From Quillaja saponaria (lineage: Eukaryota; Streptophyta; Magnoliopsida; Fabales; Quillajaceae), in NCBI GenBank assembly GCA_029379385.1, contig CM055607.1, positions 9,486,001 to 9,550,000 on the forward strand: a DNA stretch of 64,000 nt, written 5' to 3'. This document shows positions 47,879 to 58,944 of the stretch, piece by piece. The notes below the pieces were generated by a model that saw only the letters and a program-made list of their open reading frames with translations, searched no databases and was not told where the DNA came from. Each line of letters opens with the position of its first letter. Within the stretch, counting starts at the first letter, position 1. A program made the translations under genes and the position numbers.

Positions 47879-48049
47879 TAATTTAAAAATAAGACCAATA
47901 TAATAATAATTATTTTTAACAGTCAAGTGGTATATGAATATATCTATTTCAAATAATTTATCTCTTTAAATTACTTAAAGGCATACCTTCCATGAAAATA
48001 CTAAAAAATTTGTAAAGATTTTTACTTTTTGCGATTTCTCTTTTATGGA

Positions 48050-48375
48050 AAGATAAGAATGCCAAGCAGAATCTGAAAATAAAAATATTAGATTAAAAAT
48101 ATTAAATACTCTCAATGTTTTGGTGAATGGAAAGTAGCATGCACATATGTATAGAAGCTATTGCCTCAATGGAAAGGAAAAATAATGCTAAATGCACTAA
48201 TGCATTACCCAAAACTAATTTTGCTACTCTACCAAAACTTAGAGGTGCATGAAAAGTAAAAAAAGCTGCTCCATGTGTTTTTGTCTTTTAACGTGAGAGA
48301 GGATCACTTTTTGTTCACCCACCACATTTCAAGAAAATCATATTTTCTTTTCTTGTGAATTGTGATGCATGTTAT
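48050..48375. repeat. Block marker segment, copy 1
   Basis: A conserved non-coding piece (AACGTGAGAGAGGATCACTT, then TTGTTCACCCA) found after peptide genes at 48050, 53560, 57660 and 61575. It marks the downstream end of each duplicated block. Confidence 0.7.
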
Positions 48376-48392
48376 TGATTTTCAAGAAAATT

Positions 48393-48487
48393 GTTCACCT
48401 CCAACTCCTCCACAAGCCTCGTGGAGCCGGAGACCATACCCTTCACCACCTAGTCGATTCCCGTCACCACTGTTAGGACGTGTATGA
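48393..48487 (+). pseudogene. Peptide family copy 8, internal fragment
   Basis: C-S-P-P-T-P-P-Q-A-S-W-S-R-R-P-Y-P-S matches the mature part of copies 7, 10 and 11, without a signal peptide; the homology starts abruptly at about 48393. The end reads L-L-G-R-V then TGA (48485-48487), so the usual TAG and tail region is deleted. Its flanks suggest it was left by recombination between blocks. Confidence 0.65.
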
Positions 48488-49196
48488 TTGTTCGAGGATT
48501 TAGGTTCTATAACTACTTCTAAAGAAAAATTAAAATATTTTAATATTCAATTCATCAAAAATAAATAACAAAACACATAATACGTCTTTATATAATCAAA
48601 CCCTAAAACCTTAAAAATTTTAATATAATTAGAATTTCACTCTACAACTAAAATCCTAATTATTATTTAAATCCTATTTATTTAAATTCTAGATAAAACT
48701 AAAATACTTTTTACTTATCCCTAATTATATATCTAGCATAATTATAATTAAATTTTATAATACATATTAATTTTCTAATAAATCTTATGTCATGTATATA
48801 CCTGTTCCCATCAATATCTCTATTAGTTTGTAATTGTCAAAAAGGGTTACAAAATTGGAAGAGTAGGATAATAGATGAGGCAATCGTTGAGAATGTATTA
48901 TTTAAAGCCACTAAAGTTAACTTTTTCTGTGGAAAAGTGTTGAGTTATTTGCTAAATTTTACTTTCTTAATTGTTTTTTCCACTTTGGACCAATTAACTT
49001 GTGCAACAAATTCCACACCCACTCAAGTCTTTCTTTCCATACAATTAACATCCCCTCCGTGAACTCCAACATATATCTTATTACTACCCAGCCAGTCAAT
49101 TACATTATGACTCATTAACAAGATTAAAGCTCACATAATAACTAAATAACCATACAACTAGTACATGAAAATAACTCACTAACACATTGTCGCTGA
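48488..49196. other. Spacer with leader-type repeat
   Basis: Positions 48830-49065 match the 5' flank of the minus-strand genes 12, 13 and 15 (GAGTAGGATAATAGATGAGG, then TTTAAAGCCACTAAA), although the gene itself is missing here. A 91-residue frame (48787-49062) falls in this repeat and is not supported. Confidence 0.55.
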
Positions 49197-49240
49197 TCAT
49201 GGGCTATAACCAGGGTCACCACTAACTAGGTGGGAGTTCA
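49197..49240 (-). pseudogene. Peptide family copy 9, tail relic
   Basis: The minus strand reads S-G-D-P-G-Y-S-P then TGA (49197-49199), a variant of the family tail, with P-P-S in another frame just before. No signal peptide could be joined to it. Compare 62996 (G-P-G-Y-R-P) and copy 17 (P-S-G-D-H-G-H-H-P). Confidence 0.45.
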
Positions 49241-49386
49241 AAGTCCGCTAGCTAGTCATCCCATTTCTCTCAATTTGGCCAAATCCCACCCAACTTGCAT
49301 TATTAAAACTTGAACTTTTACAGAGAAGAACCAAAAACTATCTTTTAAAAATACTCTAGACCAGTGAAATATTAACTACATCTTTA

Positions 49387-49398
49387 TTGACTTTGACC
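49387..49398 (+). promoter_or_regulatory. Double W-box upstream of copy 10
   Basis: TTGACTTTGACC, 109 bp before the ATG at 49507, in a flank shared with copies 7, 11 and 14. Confidence 0.65.
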
Positions 49399-49506
49399 CA
49401 AAAAATTAGAAAATTAAATCTTCATTGACAAGGAAGACTTGGATTGATCCCTCCAAATATGTGTAATATATTAAGTTGTAAAATACTGAAATCTAGAGGA
49501 AGAAAG

Positions 49507-49740
49507 ATGAGGCTATTGGAGTTTGTTTTACGGTTGTGTTTGTTTATTTTTCTTCTTTTCCTGCCTTCCATTGCTGCAAGGCCGTTTCGTTCACCTCCAC
49601 CTCCTCCACAAGGCTTGTTGATCCAGAGGCCATCCCCTCCACCACCAAGACGATTCCTACCACCACCATTCTAGCTAGCCATCCATCACTGGAAGGCCTC
49701 CTCCTGCTCCACCACGTATTGCTGCACCTGGTTCACGTCC
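49507..49740 (+). CDS. Secreted Pro-rich peptide family, copy 10 (TAG before the tail)
   Basis: ATG 49507 to TAG 49672-49674: 55 residues. Signal MRLLEFVLRLCLFIFLLFLP, then S-I-A-A-R-P-F-R-S, five Pro, Q-G-L-L-I-Q-R-P-S, ending P-P-P-F. An upstream in-frame Met at 49444 exists, but the family start fits 49507. Downstream in the +1 frame the tail P-P-R-I-A-A-P-G-S-R-P follows, again after the duplicated CTAG; its TGA is replaced by TGT, so even the tail would now run on. The signal peptide is well kept. The product as encoded lacks the tail. Confidence 0.6.
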
Positions 49741-51659
49741 ATGTTCGAACAATATATATATATATATATATATATATGTTTGATTTCAGTTTCACATGTT
49801 GCTGTCCATACATTCAGCCTACGTGTTTAGTAGATCGATGAAGCAAGAATAAAGATTATGGTTGCTACATATATATGTTGAAATAAATATTTATAATATG
49901 TTTTAATCAGTTTTAAGATGCTATATATAAAGAGTCTCTTCTAGCTAGGCTCATGTCGTACTTAAAAATATAAGTGTGAGATTATTACTTATCATTATAT
50001 TTTTATTTTAATCGAGTGTTAACATTATTAATCTGATTTTCCATAAAATAAATCAATGGTATTAAGATGAATTTACTTAATAGTTCAACGACAGTAGTAA
50101 AAGGGGATCTACTTTTGATTCCTTTGTCTATGTTAGTTAATTATTATGGCTGATTCATTTTGTTTATGAATCTTCCTCTAATTTGTCTCGCTCTCTCTGT
50201 CTTGCTTTTCACATACATATCTTCCATGTAGATCAAATAATCATCCAGATGTATACAGAAAAGTGCTGGCCATGGCAATATGGTATTTGGTTAATGATGG
50301 TGTAAAATACTTCATACCCATCAATACTGTTTCTTTGAATACACTATAAAGCAAACCTTGTGAAAACAAATTTAAAAACTTTACTAGCAATCAACACTTT
50401 GATAATTTTTTTTAATAGTTATTTAAAATAGAATAGACTTACATGAGTAATATCTCATCTTCTTTTTTATTGTACCCACGGCGATTATATCACTAAAATA
50501 CTAATATTTTTTATGTTTAACTACAAATTGAATACAGTGTCAATGATATCTTACTGTCAGTAGTTAAAATAAAATTATTGGAATCGTGCGGTTTTATATT
50601 TGATTTATATTATCGATTGATGTGTGTATATTTTCTTTTTATTTTGAGCATTAACCATAGTTTGGAAGAAATGACACGGTTAGTAAAACTTGATTCTACC
50701 ACGGCCAACTTGAGTTGAAAGCAGGGTGGCAGTAGTTGATTCTCAAGGTGGTCACATATACTAAGGCAATTATATTATGTCAAAGCATATTTTTGGTGAG
50801 ATGGGATAAGAATTATAAATTATAAAGGCTAAGTAAATTAAAGGCTTTGCTTATTAATAGAATGTAATTTAATTGCAAGAACCTTTTCTTCTTTGAAGAA
50901 AATTAATCAAATTATAACACCGGTGAATTAGATTAGTTAATCTTACACTATCAATATTTTTTTTTTTTTCAAATGAGTTTTTCTTAGATTCCACCAGTGA
51001 ATTATATTAACTTATCATGTAGATCACATACACTAAATTTTATATTGTTTTCATCTTGTGTTACTAATTTATTTAATAGTTCAAAATTTCTTATATTTCA
51101 AAATTTTATAAATTGTTCATTTTAATAATATTGATGAGATAGCTAAAAATCTCTTGTTAATATAAAATTTGATGTATGTGATCCACATAATAATCTTGTA
51201 AATTAATCCAGCAATGAGATTCAAGAAAAAAGGCTTATCCCAAAAAGAGTTATTGATGGTGTAATATTGACTCAATCTTATGCGATGTTAACAAATGGTT
51301 CTGTTCATTTGTATCCCTATGTCAAGGTTTAAAAATAAGTATCAAAACCTGTGAAATATTTTCGTTTCCATACTATCCAAAATAAAACTCACTTACAAAA
51401 ACATAACTACCGTTTTCACATGAAACGGAGCCATTTCTATACGAAATATGATTGTTTCCACCGTTTTAATTGAAAGCGGGTTGACACTAACAAGACATTT
51501 TTAAGATTTAAAAATCTAAAATTCTTACTCTAGTTTTCCACATTGGAGCACTTAACATGTGCAACAAATTCCACACCGAGTCAAGTCTTCCTTCCCATAT
51601 AATTAACACCCACTCCATTAACTCCAACATATTATTATTATTACCCAAGTTAAAGTCAA
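49741..51659. other. Spacer after copy 10
   Basis: AT-rich; starts with a TA microsatellite (49755-49778) and the shared downstream piece TTTCACATGTTGCTGTCCAT. No gene was found. The block marker seen after other copies is absent here. Confidence 0.45.
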
Positions 51660-51800
51660 GATCGGTGGCTCTCCTTAGCCCCATATGTGTATGCAAGCTT
51701 GCTTTCGATTTCTTTGTAAGGAAAATCCACATCCCACTGCAAAATAATGAAATAAAATAATAAAGAAAGAGAGAAAAAGGAAGACAAAGACAACAACTTG
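51660..51800 (-). repeat. Duplicated orphan exon-like segment, copy 2
   Basis: A long pyrimidine tract and TATTTTGCAG (ending at 51737) precede GGATGTGGATTTTCC on the minus strand, an almost ideal 3' splice site. Same as 45584-45700 and 58945-59065. Confidence 0.5.
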
Positions 51801-52037
51801 TGTTCATATATATATATATATATATCTATCTATATGGTCCAGGAATTAATAAAGAGTTAAACATAATTGAAAATGAATTTATATATAATAATCAAAGTAT
51901 TATATATGTTATAATAAGTAAATAATTAGAACATGTTTAATTAGTTGAGAGTATTTGTATCCTATAAGGTTTGGATCAACACTAAATATTTTCTTTGGCG
52001 CCCTAAGTTTTCACATGCCAACTTGCATGGTATATTA

Positions 52038-52445
52038 AGTCCATGTTTGATTTAGCTTTTAAAACATATTTTAAGTTTAAACTTTTTTTATAAAACTGTT
52101 TAATAATAGAAGTTCTATTTTTTAAGCTTTATAAAAAAGTATTTTTGGGACTTTTAAAATATTAAAAGCTGAAGTTAGAAAAACAAACTTTTACAAATAG
52201 AAAATAATTGAAGTTTAAATAAATTTCAATAATTATTTTATTTTAATAGATAAAAACATAATATTTGTCAAAATTATCTTTTTAGTAATTTTAATACTTA
52301 ATGTCTTTTTTTGAAAAATAAAATAATTTTTTTATATTTGACAACACGTTAACTCATCTAAATATTTTTTTTAACTTTTTTTCTAATAATTTTTAAACAG
52401 TTTTACTTAAAAAATATTTTAGACACTGATTAACCAAATATATTA
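52038..52445. mobile_element. MITE in the copy 11 promoter region, copy 1
   Basis: Starts AGTCCATGTTTGATTTAGC and ends near GATTAACCAAATA. A clearer relative at 59277-59662 has ends AGTCCCTGTTTGATTAGC and (inward) GAGGGTCTGTTTGATTAA. The corresponding place in front of copies 7 and 10 lacks it. Confidence 0.65.
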
Positions 52446-52530
52446 TAAAACTTCAACTGGTAAAGAGACGAACAAAAAACTGTATCTTAAAAAATACGGA
52501 AGCCTGTGGTCAAGTATTACTGCATCTTTG

Positions 52531-52542
52531 TTGACTTTGACC
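52531..52542 (+). promoter_or_regulatory. Double W-box upstream of copy 11
   Basis: TTGACTTTGACC, 109 bp before the ATG at 52651; retained in spite of the MITE inserted just upstream. Confidence 0.65.
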
Positions 52543-52650
52543 CAAAAAATTAATAAACTAAATCTTCATTGACAAGGAAGACTTGGACTGATCCGCTAAA
52601 TATGTGTAATATATTAGAGTTGTAAAATATTGAAATCTAGAGGAAGAAAG

Positions 52651-52884
52651 ATGAGGCTGTTGGAGTTTCTTTTACGGTTGTGTTTGCTTGTTTTTCTTCT
52701 TTCCCAGCCTTCCATTGCCGGCAGGCCGTTTCGTTCACCTCCACCTCCTCCACAAGCCTCGTGGAGCCGGAGGCCATCCCCTCCACCATCAAGGCAATTC
52801 CTACCACCACCACTCTAGCCATCCATCGCTGGCGGGCCACCTCCTCCACCACCACGTATTGGTGCTCCTGGTTCACGTCCATGA
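52651..52884 (+). CDS. Secreted Pro-rich peptide family, copy 11 (in-frame tail after TAG)
   Basis: ATG 52651 to TAG 52816-52818 gives 55 residues: signal MRLLEFLLRLCLLVFLLSQP, S-I-A-G-R-P-F-R-S, five Pro, Q-A-S-W-S-R-R-P-S, ending L-P-P-P-L. Here the tail is in the same frame as the start. After TAG come 21 codons, P-S-I-A-G-G, six Pro and R-I-G-A-P-G-S-R-P, to TGA at 52882-52884 (78 codons in all counting both stops). P-S-I-A-G occurs both at the signal cleavage site and after the TAG, so the tail part may have arisen by internal duplication. The plain product is 55 residues; readthrough would give 76 (77 if an amino acid replaces TAG). No intron that removes the TAG could be found. Confidence 0.65.
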
Positions 52885-53559
52885 ACAATATATATATATA
52901 TTCACTTTCGCATGTTGCTGTCCATACATCCAGCATACGTGTTAATTAGATCGATGAAGCAAGAATAAAGATTTTGGTTGCTATATATATATATTTCTCT
53001 TTTTGATCATTTACAAAAACAATGAATTAAATATTTATAATATGTTTTAATCAGAATTAAGATGCCATATTTAAAGTGTCTTCTAGGCCTGTATCGTACT
53101 TGTACTTATAAATCTAAGTGTGAGATTATTGCTATTCATCAGTATATTTTCATTTTAATCAAGTATTAAAATTATTAATACTGATGTTCCATAATAGAAA
53201 TCACTGCTATTAATTAAGATTAATTTTCTTAATATATAGTACGACCGAAAATAATAATTTAAAAATAGGACTAATATAACTATTATTATTTTTAGCATTC
53301 AAGTGGCATTTGAGTATGTATTAATTTATTTCTATAGACCAATAAAAAATAAATCTGTTACGGCAACACTAAAAATTTTATAAAGAGTTTTACTCTTCAC
53401 ATGAGTCTTTTTAAGATAATTCAAACTCTGTCAAAGAACCAATCTTTTTTTACCACAAGTCAATTTCTGAGATATAATTCTTTTTAATTCTTAAAATAAG
53501 CAAAAAGATAATAATAATATTTTTAAACAATTATCATATTAATTATAGGTTCTTTTATG
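52885..53559. other. Copy 11 3' flank
   Basis: Shared downstream sequence of plus-strand copies. Contains the empty site (AATAATTTAAAAATAGGAC, about 53261) of the Mutator-like element found after copy 7. Confidence 0.6.
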
Positions 53560-53900
53560 GGCGAGGAATGAGAATGATAAGCCGAATCTGAAAAAAGGAA
53601 TGTTAGTTTAAAAATACTAAAATACCCTGAATGTTTTGGTGAATGAAAATTAGCATGAAGATATGTAGGAATTATTGCCTCATTGGAAAGGGGCAGGAAA
53701 AATAAAAAATGCTAAATGCACTAATACATTACCGAAACTTATAGGCGAATGAAGAAGCAAAAAAAGCTGCTCCATGTTTTTTGTTTTATAACGTGAGAGA
53801 GTATCACTTTTGTTCACCCAGCACATTCCAAGAAAGTCATACATTCTTTGCTTGTGAATTGTGATGCATGCTATTTGTTTATGACACAAACACAATCTTA
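53560..53900. repeat. Block marker segment, copy 2
   Basis: Same sequence as 48050-48375; followed by a long poly-T tract at about 53912-53933. Confidence 0.7.
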
Positions 53901-55588
53901 AAAAAATTAATGTTTTTTTTTTTTTTTTTTTTTGGCTAAGAAAAAAAATTAATGAGTTAAAGACTTGGGATCTCCGCCAGTTGATGTTTTTATTTTTTTG
54001 ACAAAACTTAGTCTTAGCAATCTATTTTGACCAATGGTCAATGCTCATTTGGTTTGGTGGGTGAGAAAATGCAAAAAATGGCTTTAATTTATTTTGCTTT
54101 GGGATTTGTCTGTTTGCAGAAACGGGTTTTACAACAGCTACAGAAATGGGCTGGTGGGCCGTCGAGTAGTGGGCTCAATAATTGGACAGAAGATATCAGC
54201 TCAATATTCATCAAATTGGGCTTTGGTTCCTTCAATTATGCAAACGTAGATGAAGAGCCCATTCCTTTTGAGACGGAGATTTCGACGTATATAAATATGG
54301 AGTAAAATGCTGTGGACTTCGAACAACATATATAGACATAATAGATGGTTCTCTAACTTTTGCAGGTTTTGTTTTCAAAAAAATTACATTTCACAAGTTG
54401 CTCAATTACTAATATGTCCAATGTTGACCAGGAAAGGTAGGCGTTCATGTCAAAAGTTTGGGTACTCATTTCCTCAACTTCTTAGATGCTGGAGGGATCG
54501 ATTGGGCATTGACACCGAAGAGGTATCAGCTGGCTGTTTCTGGTGGTGGCCTACGTGATTTTCTGATTTAATTACTCTACTGCTGAGAATATTAAGAAAG
54601 ACCACAATGCAACCTCTTTTTATAAAAGCAATTAATTATTGATAAAGGAAGAGGTCTGTTTATTTATATTTATTGTAAATTTTTACGTGAGTCACCACAT
54701 TGACATCATTCAAGTCCCTACTCACAATATGACCAAATTCCTTTGAAACCCTTCACATATTTACCACTTCTGTCCAATCGTTTATATTTATAAATATATA
54801 TTTTTTGTTAGTGATTGTTGGCCACATTTAAGTATATATGGCTTTGCTATTAAAACCTACTTTTTATTTTCTATTTTGTTACCGAAGCTCTGCTGGCAAT
54901 TATTAAAGCATGCTTACATGCGCAAATAGAGATTTGAATAGAATTGAGGCTGGCTTTTTCTTTCTTGGATAGTTAAAAACTGGTGTTGATAAAATAAAAT
55001 CAAAGATAAATGAGGTCCTTTCTATATAAATCCATTTAGGAGAATAGTCCATGCATTAATCATTTTGATTTATATCAACCATTTTTTTTTTATTTTTTTT
55101 TTTTGACTTATTGGAACAAGTTTTGATGTTTACTTTTCAAATGTTTCTACAAATAAAAAAGACAGCTGACTATTGTATATATATGTCCTACCTGACCAAA
55201 ATGTGTACATTGAGTATTACTCTTGATCAGTTCTAGGAAAATTATTTTTTGGAATTAATAGAATAAACCATTGATCCATATACATGTACCTATCTGCAAT
55301 AGAATAAATTAAAAAAATAAATAAATCAATATCCGACTATTAAGATGTATTAGAAATTTAGAATGTATAAATAATTTAAAGAGACAACTCTAATAATTTT
55401 AAATTTAAATTTTTAGAAGATATCAATACGTACTATATTTGACAGATTTAGAATTTATTCCTAGTAGTCATGGGAAAAAATCTTATATATCAAAGATTAA
55501 AGAGTAGTGCAACTTGTTGTGCCCAAAAACAAAATAAATAAATAAAATACTGCAACTTAATTGGTGTAGCTTTATTATATGTTATTGT
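53901..55588. other. Spacer, no supported gene
   Basis: Two plus-strand frames (54027-54305, 54307-54558) are less AT-rich than their surroundings. Part (ATCAAATTGGGCTTTGGTTC, about 54212) recurs near 63145 with changes. No domain or start context supports them. Confidence 0.4.
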
Positions 55589-55919
55589 TTATGGACGTGA
55601 ACCAGAATCTCCGGCAGGGATTGGAGGCGCTTGCTGCATAATATCAATGGCACGGCCAAATAGCAGTCGTTTTCCCCAGACAACTCCAACAGTTGCACAA
55701 AAATGTTTGAGCAATTCTTATAATAATAATTAAAATTAAAATTTTTATTTTTTATTTTTTGGGTAGAAGAATGAATTAAATATTAATTTTCTGGGTACTG
55801 CATTCTATTGCAATGTGCTAGCTTTTAATTTTGAAACATACGCACATCTGTGCAGTGGATGGAATAGAAAGGCAAGGAAACAAGCAGCACAAGCTCAAAA
55901 CAAATCCTATTAACCTCAT
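55589..55919 (-). pseudogene. Peptide family copy 12, splice acceptor lost
   Basis: Exon 1 (55919-55846) encodes the signal MRLIGFVLSLCCLFPCLS, then I-P-S-T-A-Q, and ends phase 2 at a GT (AT|GTGCGT), as in copies 13 and 15. The second exon keeps the tail A-P-P-I-P-A-G-D-S-G-S-R-P with TAA at 55589-55591. However, the acceptor that reads TTTTTGTGCAG in copy 13 is TTTTTGTGCAA here, and no other AG restores the frame that I could find. Likely a pseudogene, unless an unseen acceptor is used. The tail itself is a good family tail. Confidence 0.65.
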
Positions 55920-57659
55920 CTTTTCTTCTGGATATCTCTCTTTGTAATTGTGATAAAGGGTTACAAAATTGGAAGAGTAGGATTATAGATGAGACAGTCG
56001 TTGAGAAGGTATTATTTAAAGCCACTAAAATTAATTGTTTGTGTGAAAAAGAAGAGAATTCCTATGGTAAATTTTTCGAAGAATTAAACATAAGGAGGAG
56101 AACGAAGGTCCAACTCTTGCCAGTACCAACGATGTTATTCTCTCATCTTTGAAGAATTCCTTACAAATTCGTAACGATACCAACATTTCTTATACTTCGT
56201 AAGTACAGTTGAAAAGATGAGAATTTCTATGATAAATTTTTTTGAATGTACGTCTACTCTAAATTGTTGATCTAGTAGCTCCTAATTTACCTATTCTTCT
56301 CACTTTTAGACTTCAATTAATTGATCTCAGGTGCCACACTAAGCAACAATTACAAGTCAGTTGCAACAACGTTGGACTACGAAAAAGTAAAATACAAACA
56401 CAGAGATTATACAAGAAAATCAAAGACCAGATTAAATGTGGGAAGCATAACACCATTTGCAACTTCAATTGGAAGAATGCTAAGAGGTAAGGTTTCATGA
56501 GAAAGGAAGAAGGAGGATGAAAAATGAAGGAGCTGGTTCTCTCTCTCTCTCTTTCTCTTTTCTTTTTTTCTTTTTTTTTTTTTCCCTTTCACAAATAATA
56601 TCAAACTACGACATTTTAGTTTATTGACGCACAACGACATAGTTTTAACCACTCTCCAGGGACTCTTAAGCAGCAAACTCTTCAGTAATCCGGTAGCTCC
56701 ACAGTGTTATATATTGATGACAACGACAATGAGAGTTATTATATATAAATTCACTTCTTTTTAATTAGAAATGAATTTTTACTACTCTTAACCTATTCTT
56801 TTTTTTTTTAATGAACAATTTATAAAGACTTCTTAAATGTATATTATTATTTTCATGTGTAAGATTATAAAACGATACAATCCTTTTATTAATATAAAAT
56901 ATTATTTTAAGAGCATGTTGGTCCTTTTAAATTTTTGTATTTCATAAGTTATCCATTTTACTTTGTAAATAGTATTTTCTTTCATTCTTTGATTGTTCTT
57001 TTTATAAATTTTGATTATATATACTTGATCTTTGGAAATTAAATAAGATTTAAGATATATTAGAAAATATAATTATTTAATAAAATAAATATATTTTTTA
57101 AATATATAGTTGGAGAGAAAATATAATTGTTCATTATTAACACGATACATGGTAATTAGACTTATAAATTTTTCACATAGAAATTCTATATAAATTTTGA
57201 ATTAATGAACTCTATGTCACACATTACGAAGGTCCCAATGACCCAAAGGCCTTAGTTTGTTAGAGATAATAACGGGAGATGGGAGATTTCAATTCTCAAA
57301 TCGATTAGGGTTGGAGTCAAAACAATATTAATTGTTTAGACACATGTCATTTTCACATGTTGACACTTGTTGAGGAGTATATTACACGAGTTAGTGTATG
57401 TGAGGTCAATATCCTCTCACACCTATGTTCAAGAATATGTTATATTACTTACTTACCATCAAAATAAAATTTTATTTTGTCCTTAAAATATATTACTTTA
57501 AGAGCTATCCATTTTTCTACAATTACTTCCATTTAGATTAATTCACATCTCTGATCTAGTAAAAATAATTCTCCAATGATTAGTATTTTTTTTAATTCTT
57601 AAAGAAAAAAACATTAATAATATTTTTAGATAATTATCATATTAATTTTAGTCTTTTTT
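55920..57659. other. 5' flank of copy 12 and AT-rich spacer
   Basis: 55945-56050 is the leader-type repeat also seen at 48830, 58640 and 62775. The plus-strand partner expected in this block is missing. A CT-rich tract lies at 56538-56588. No gene. Confidence 0.5.
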
Positions 57660-58050
57660 ATGGAAGTATGAGAATGATAAGCATAATCAGAAAATGGGAA
57701 TTTTAGATTAAAAATACTAAAATACCCTCAATTTTATGGTGAGTGAAAAGTAGCATGAATATATATATATATAGGACCTTTCAAATATATATATTTTGGA
57801 GTTATTGCCTTATTGGAAAGGGAAAAAAAAAAAGGAAAGAAAAAAAAGATGCTAAATGCACTAATGCATTACCCAAAACTAATTTTGCTACAATACTCAA
57901 CTTATAGGTGAATGAAAAAGTTACTGCAAGTTTTTTGTTCTTTAACGTGAGAGAGGATCACTTCTTGTTCACCCAGCACATTCCAAGAAAGTCACATTTT
58001 TTTCCTTGTGAATTGTGGTGCATGCTAGTGGTTTATGACACAAATGAAGG
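57660..58050. repeat. Block marker segment, copy 3
   Basis: Matches 48050-48375 and 53560-53900, with a short TA-rich insertion (57757-57800). Confidence 0.7.
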
Positions 58051-58209
58051 ATATCATTAATTAGTTAATGCACCAAAAGAAAAAGTATAAATCCACAATG
58101 ATGTATTTATTATTTAAATTAAAAAATTTCATATAATATTATTCATTGTTCTTCTTTGGAATTCACTCAAACTCTTTTACAGAATCACCGACACTGCAGT
58201 TTGGTGTAG

Positions 58210-58594
58210 TTATGGACGTGCTGTAGGAACTGAAGCAGGCGTTGGAGGCTCTCGTCTTGGTTGAATACCATTATTACTATGATAATGTTCTTGTGCCCAT
58301 GACCTTCCACCCCTAAACAAAAATGCTTGAGCAATTAATATATATATTGATTGTCTGGATATATATACAACAGTATATATACGTACATAAATGCATGAGG
58401 ATTGTCTCCCGACGGCCTGACTGGACCTCTGCACAAAAATGTTTGAGCAATTAATATACATATATTGATTGTCTGGATATATATAAATATATATACATGT
58501 ACCTCTGTGCAATGGATGGAATAGAACGACAAAGAAGCAAGCAGCACAAGCTTAAAACAAATCCTATTAACCTCCTCCTCCTCATCATCATCAT
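58210..58594 (-). CDS. Secreted Pro-rich peptide family, copy 13 (three exons)
   Basis: Exons 58594-58503, 58428-58387 and 58312-58210; donors AG|GTACAT and AT|GTACGT, acceptors TTTTGTGCAG and TTTTTGTTTAG. Phases join exactly to 78 codons plus TAA. The start is four ATG then four AGG codons (M4-R4), then LIGFVLSLCCLLLC, signal end I-P-S-I-A-Q. The extra Arg may give an n-region stronger than in relatives; translation from the fourth ATG (58585) is possible. The middle reads G-P-V-R-P-S-G-D-N-P-H (exon 2) and G-G-R-S-W-A-Q-E-H-Y-H (exon 3). The tail is E-P-P-T-P-A-S-V-P-T-A-R-P. Intron 2 repeats the end of intron 1 (ATCCAGACAATCAATATAT, then AATTGCTCAA-CATTTTTGT), so the middle exon arose by local duplication. 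Head-to-head with copy 14. Confidence 0.7.
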
Positions 58595-58944
58595 CAATAT
58601 ATATCTCTGATCTTTTCCTCTATATATCTCTCTTTGTAATTGTGAACAAAATTGTAAAGTAGGATTATAGATGAGGCAGCAATTGAGAACTACTATTTAA
58701 AGCCACTAAGATTACTGTTTCTGTCGAAAAGTCTTGAGTTTTTTTCTAAATTTTGCTTTCTTCTTTTTTCCACTTTGGACCAATTTACTTTGTGTAACAA
58801 ATTCTACATAATAATTAATAAATTAATAGATTAGTTGTAGGCACATGATTGAGGGGTCCCTCATTCATCTTCCTTCCCATACAATTAACACCCACTCCAT
58901 GAACTCCAACATATTATTATTATTATCCAAGTTAATGTCAAGAT
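58595..58944. other. 5' flank of copy 13
   Basis: Leader-type repeat (58640-58720) shared with copies 12 and 15 and with the 48830 spacer. No gene of its own. Confidence 0.5.

Noticed and set aside
48787..49062. 91-residue plus frame
   Set aside because: Falls in the leader-type repeat that is the 5' flank of the minus-strand peptide genes.
52761..52818. Short intron that would remove the TAG in copy 11
   Set aside because: The only nearby donor-like GT (CTC|GTGGAG) would give a 58-nt intron, below usual plant size, with weak signals.
54027..54558. Two consecutive plus-strand frames (92 and 83 residues)
   Set aside because: No recognisable domain or promoter; part of the sequence recurs as non-coding spacer near 63145.
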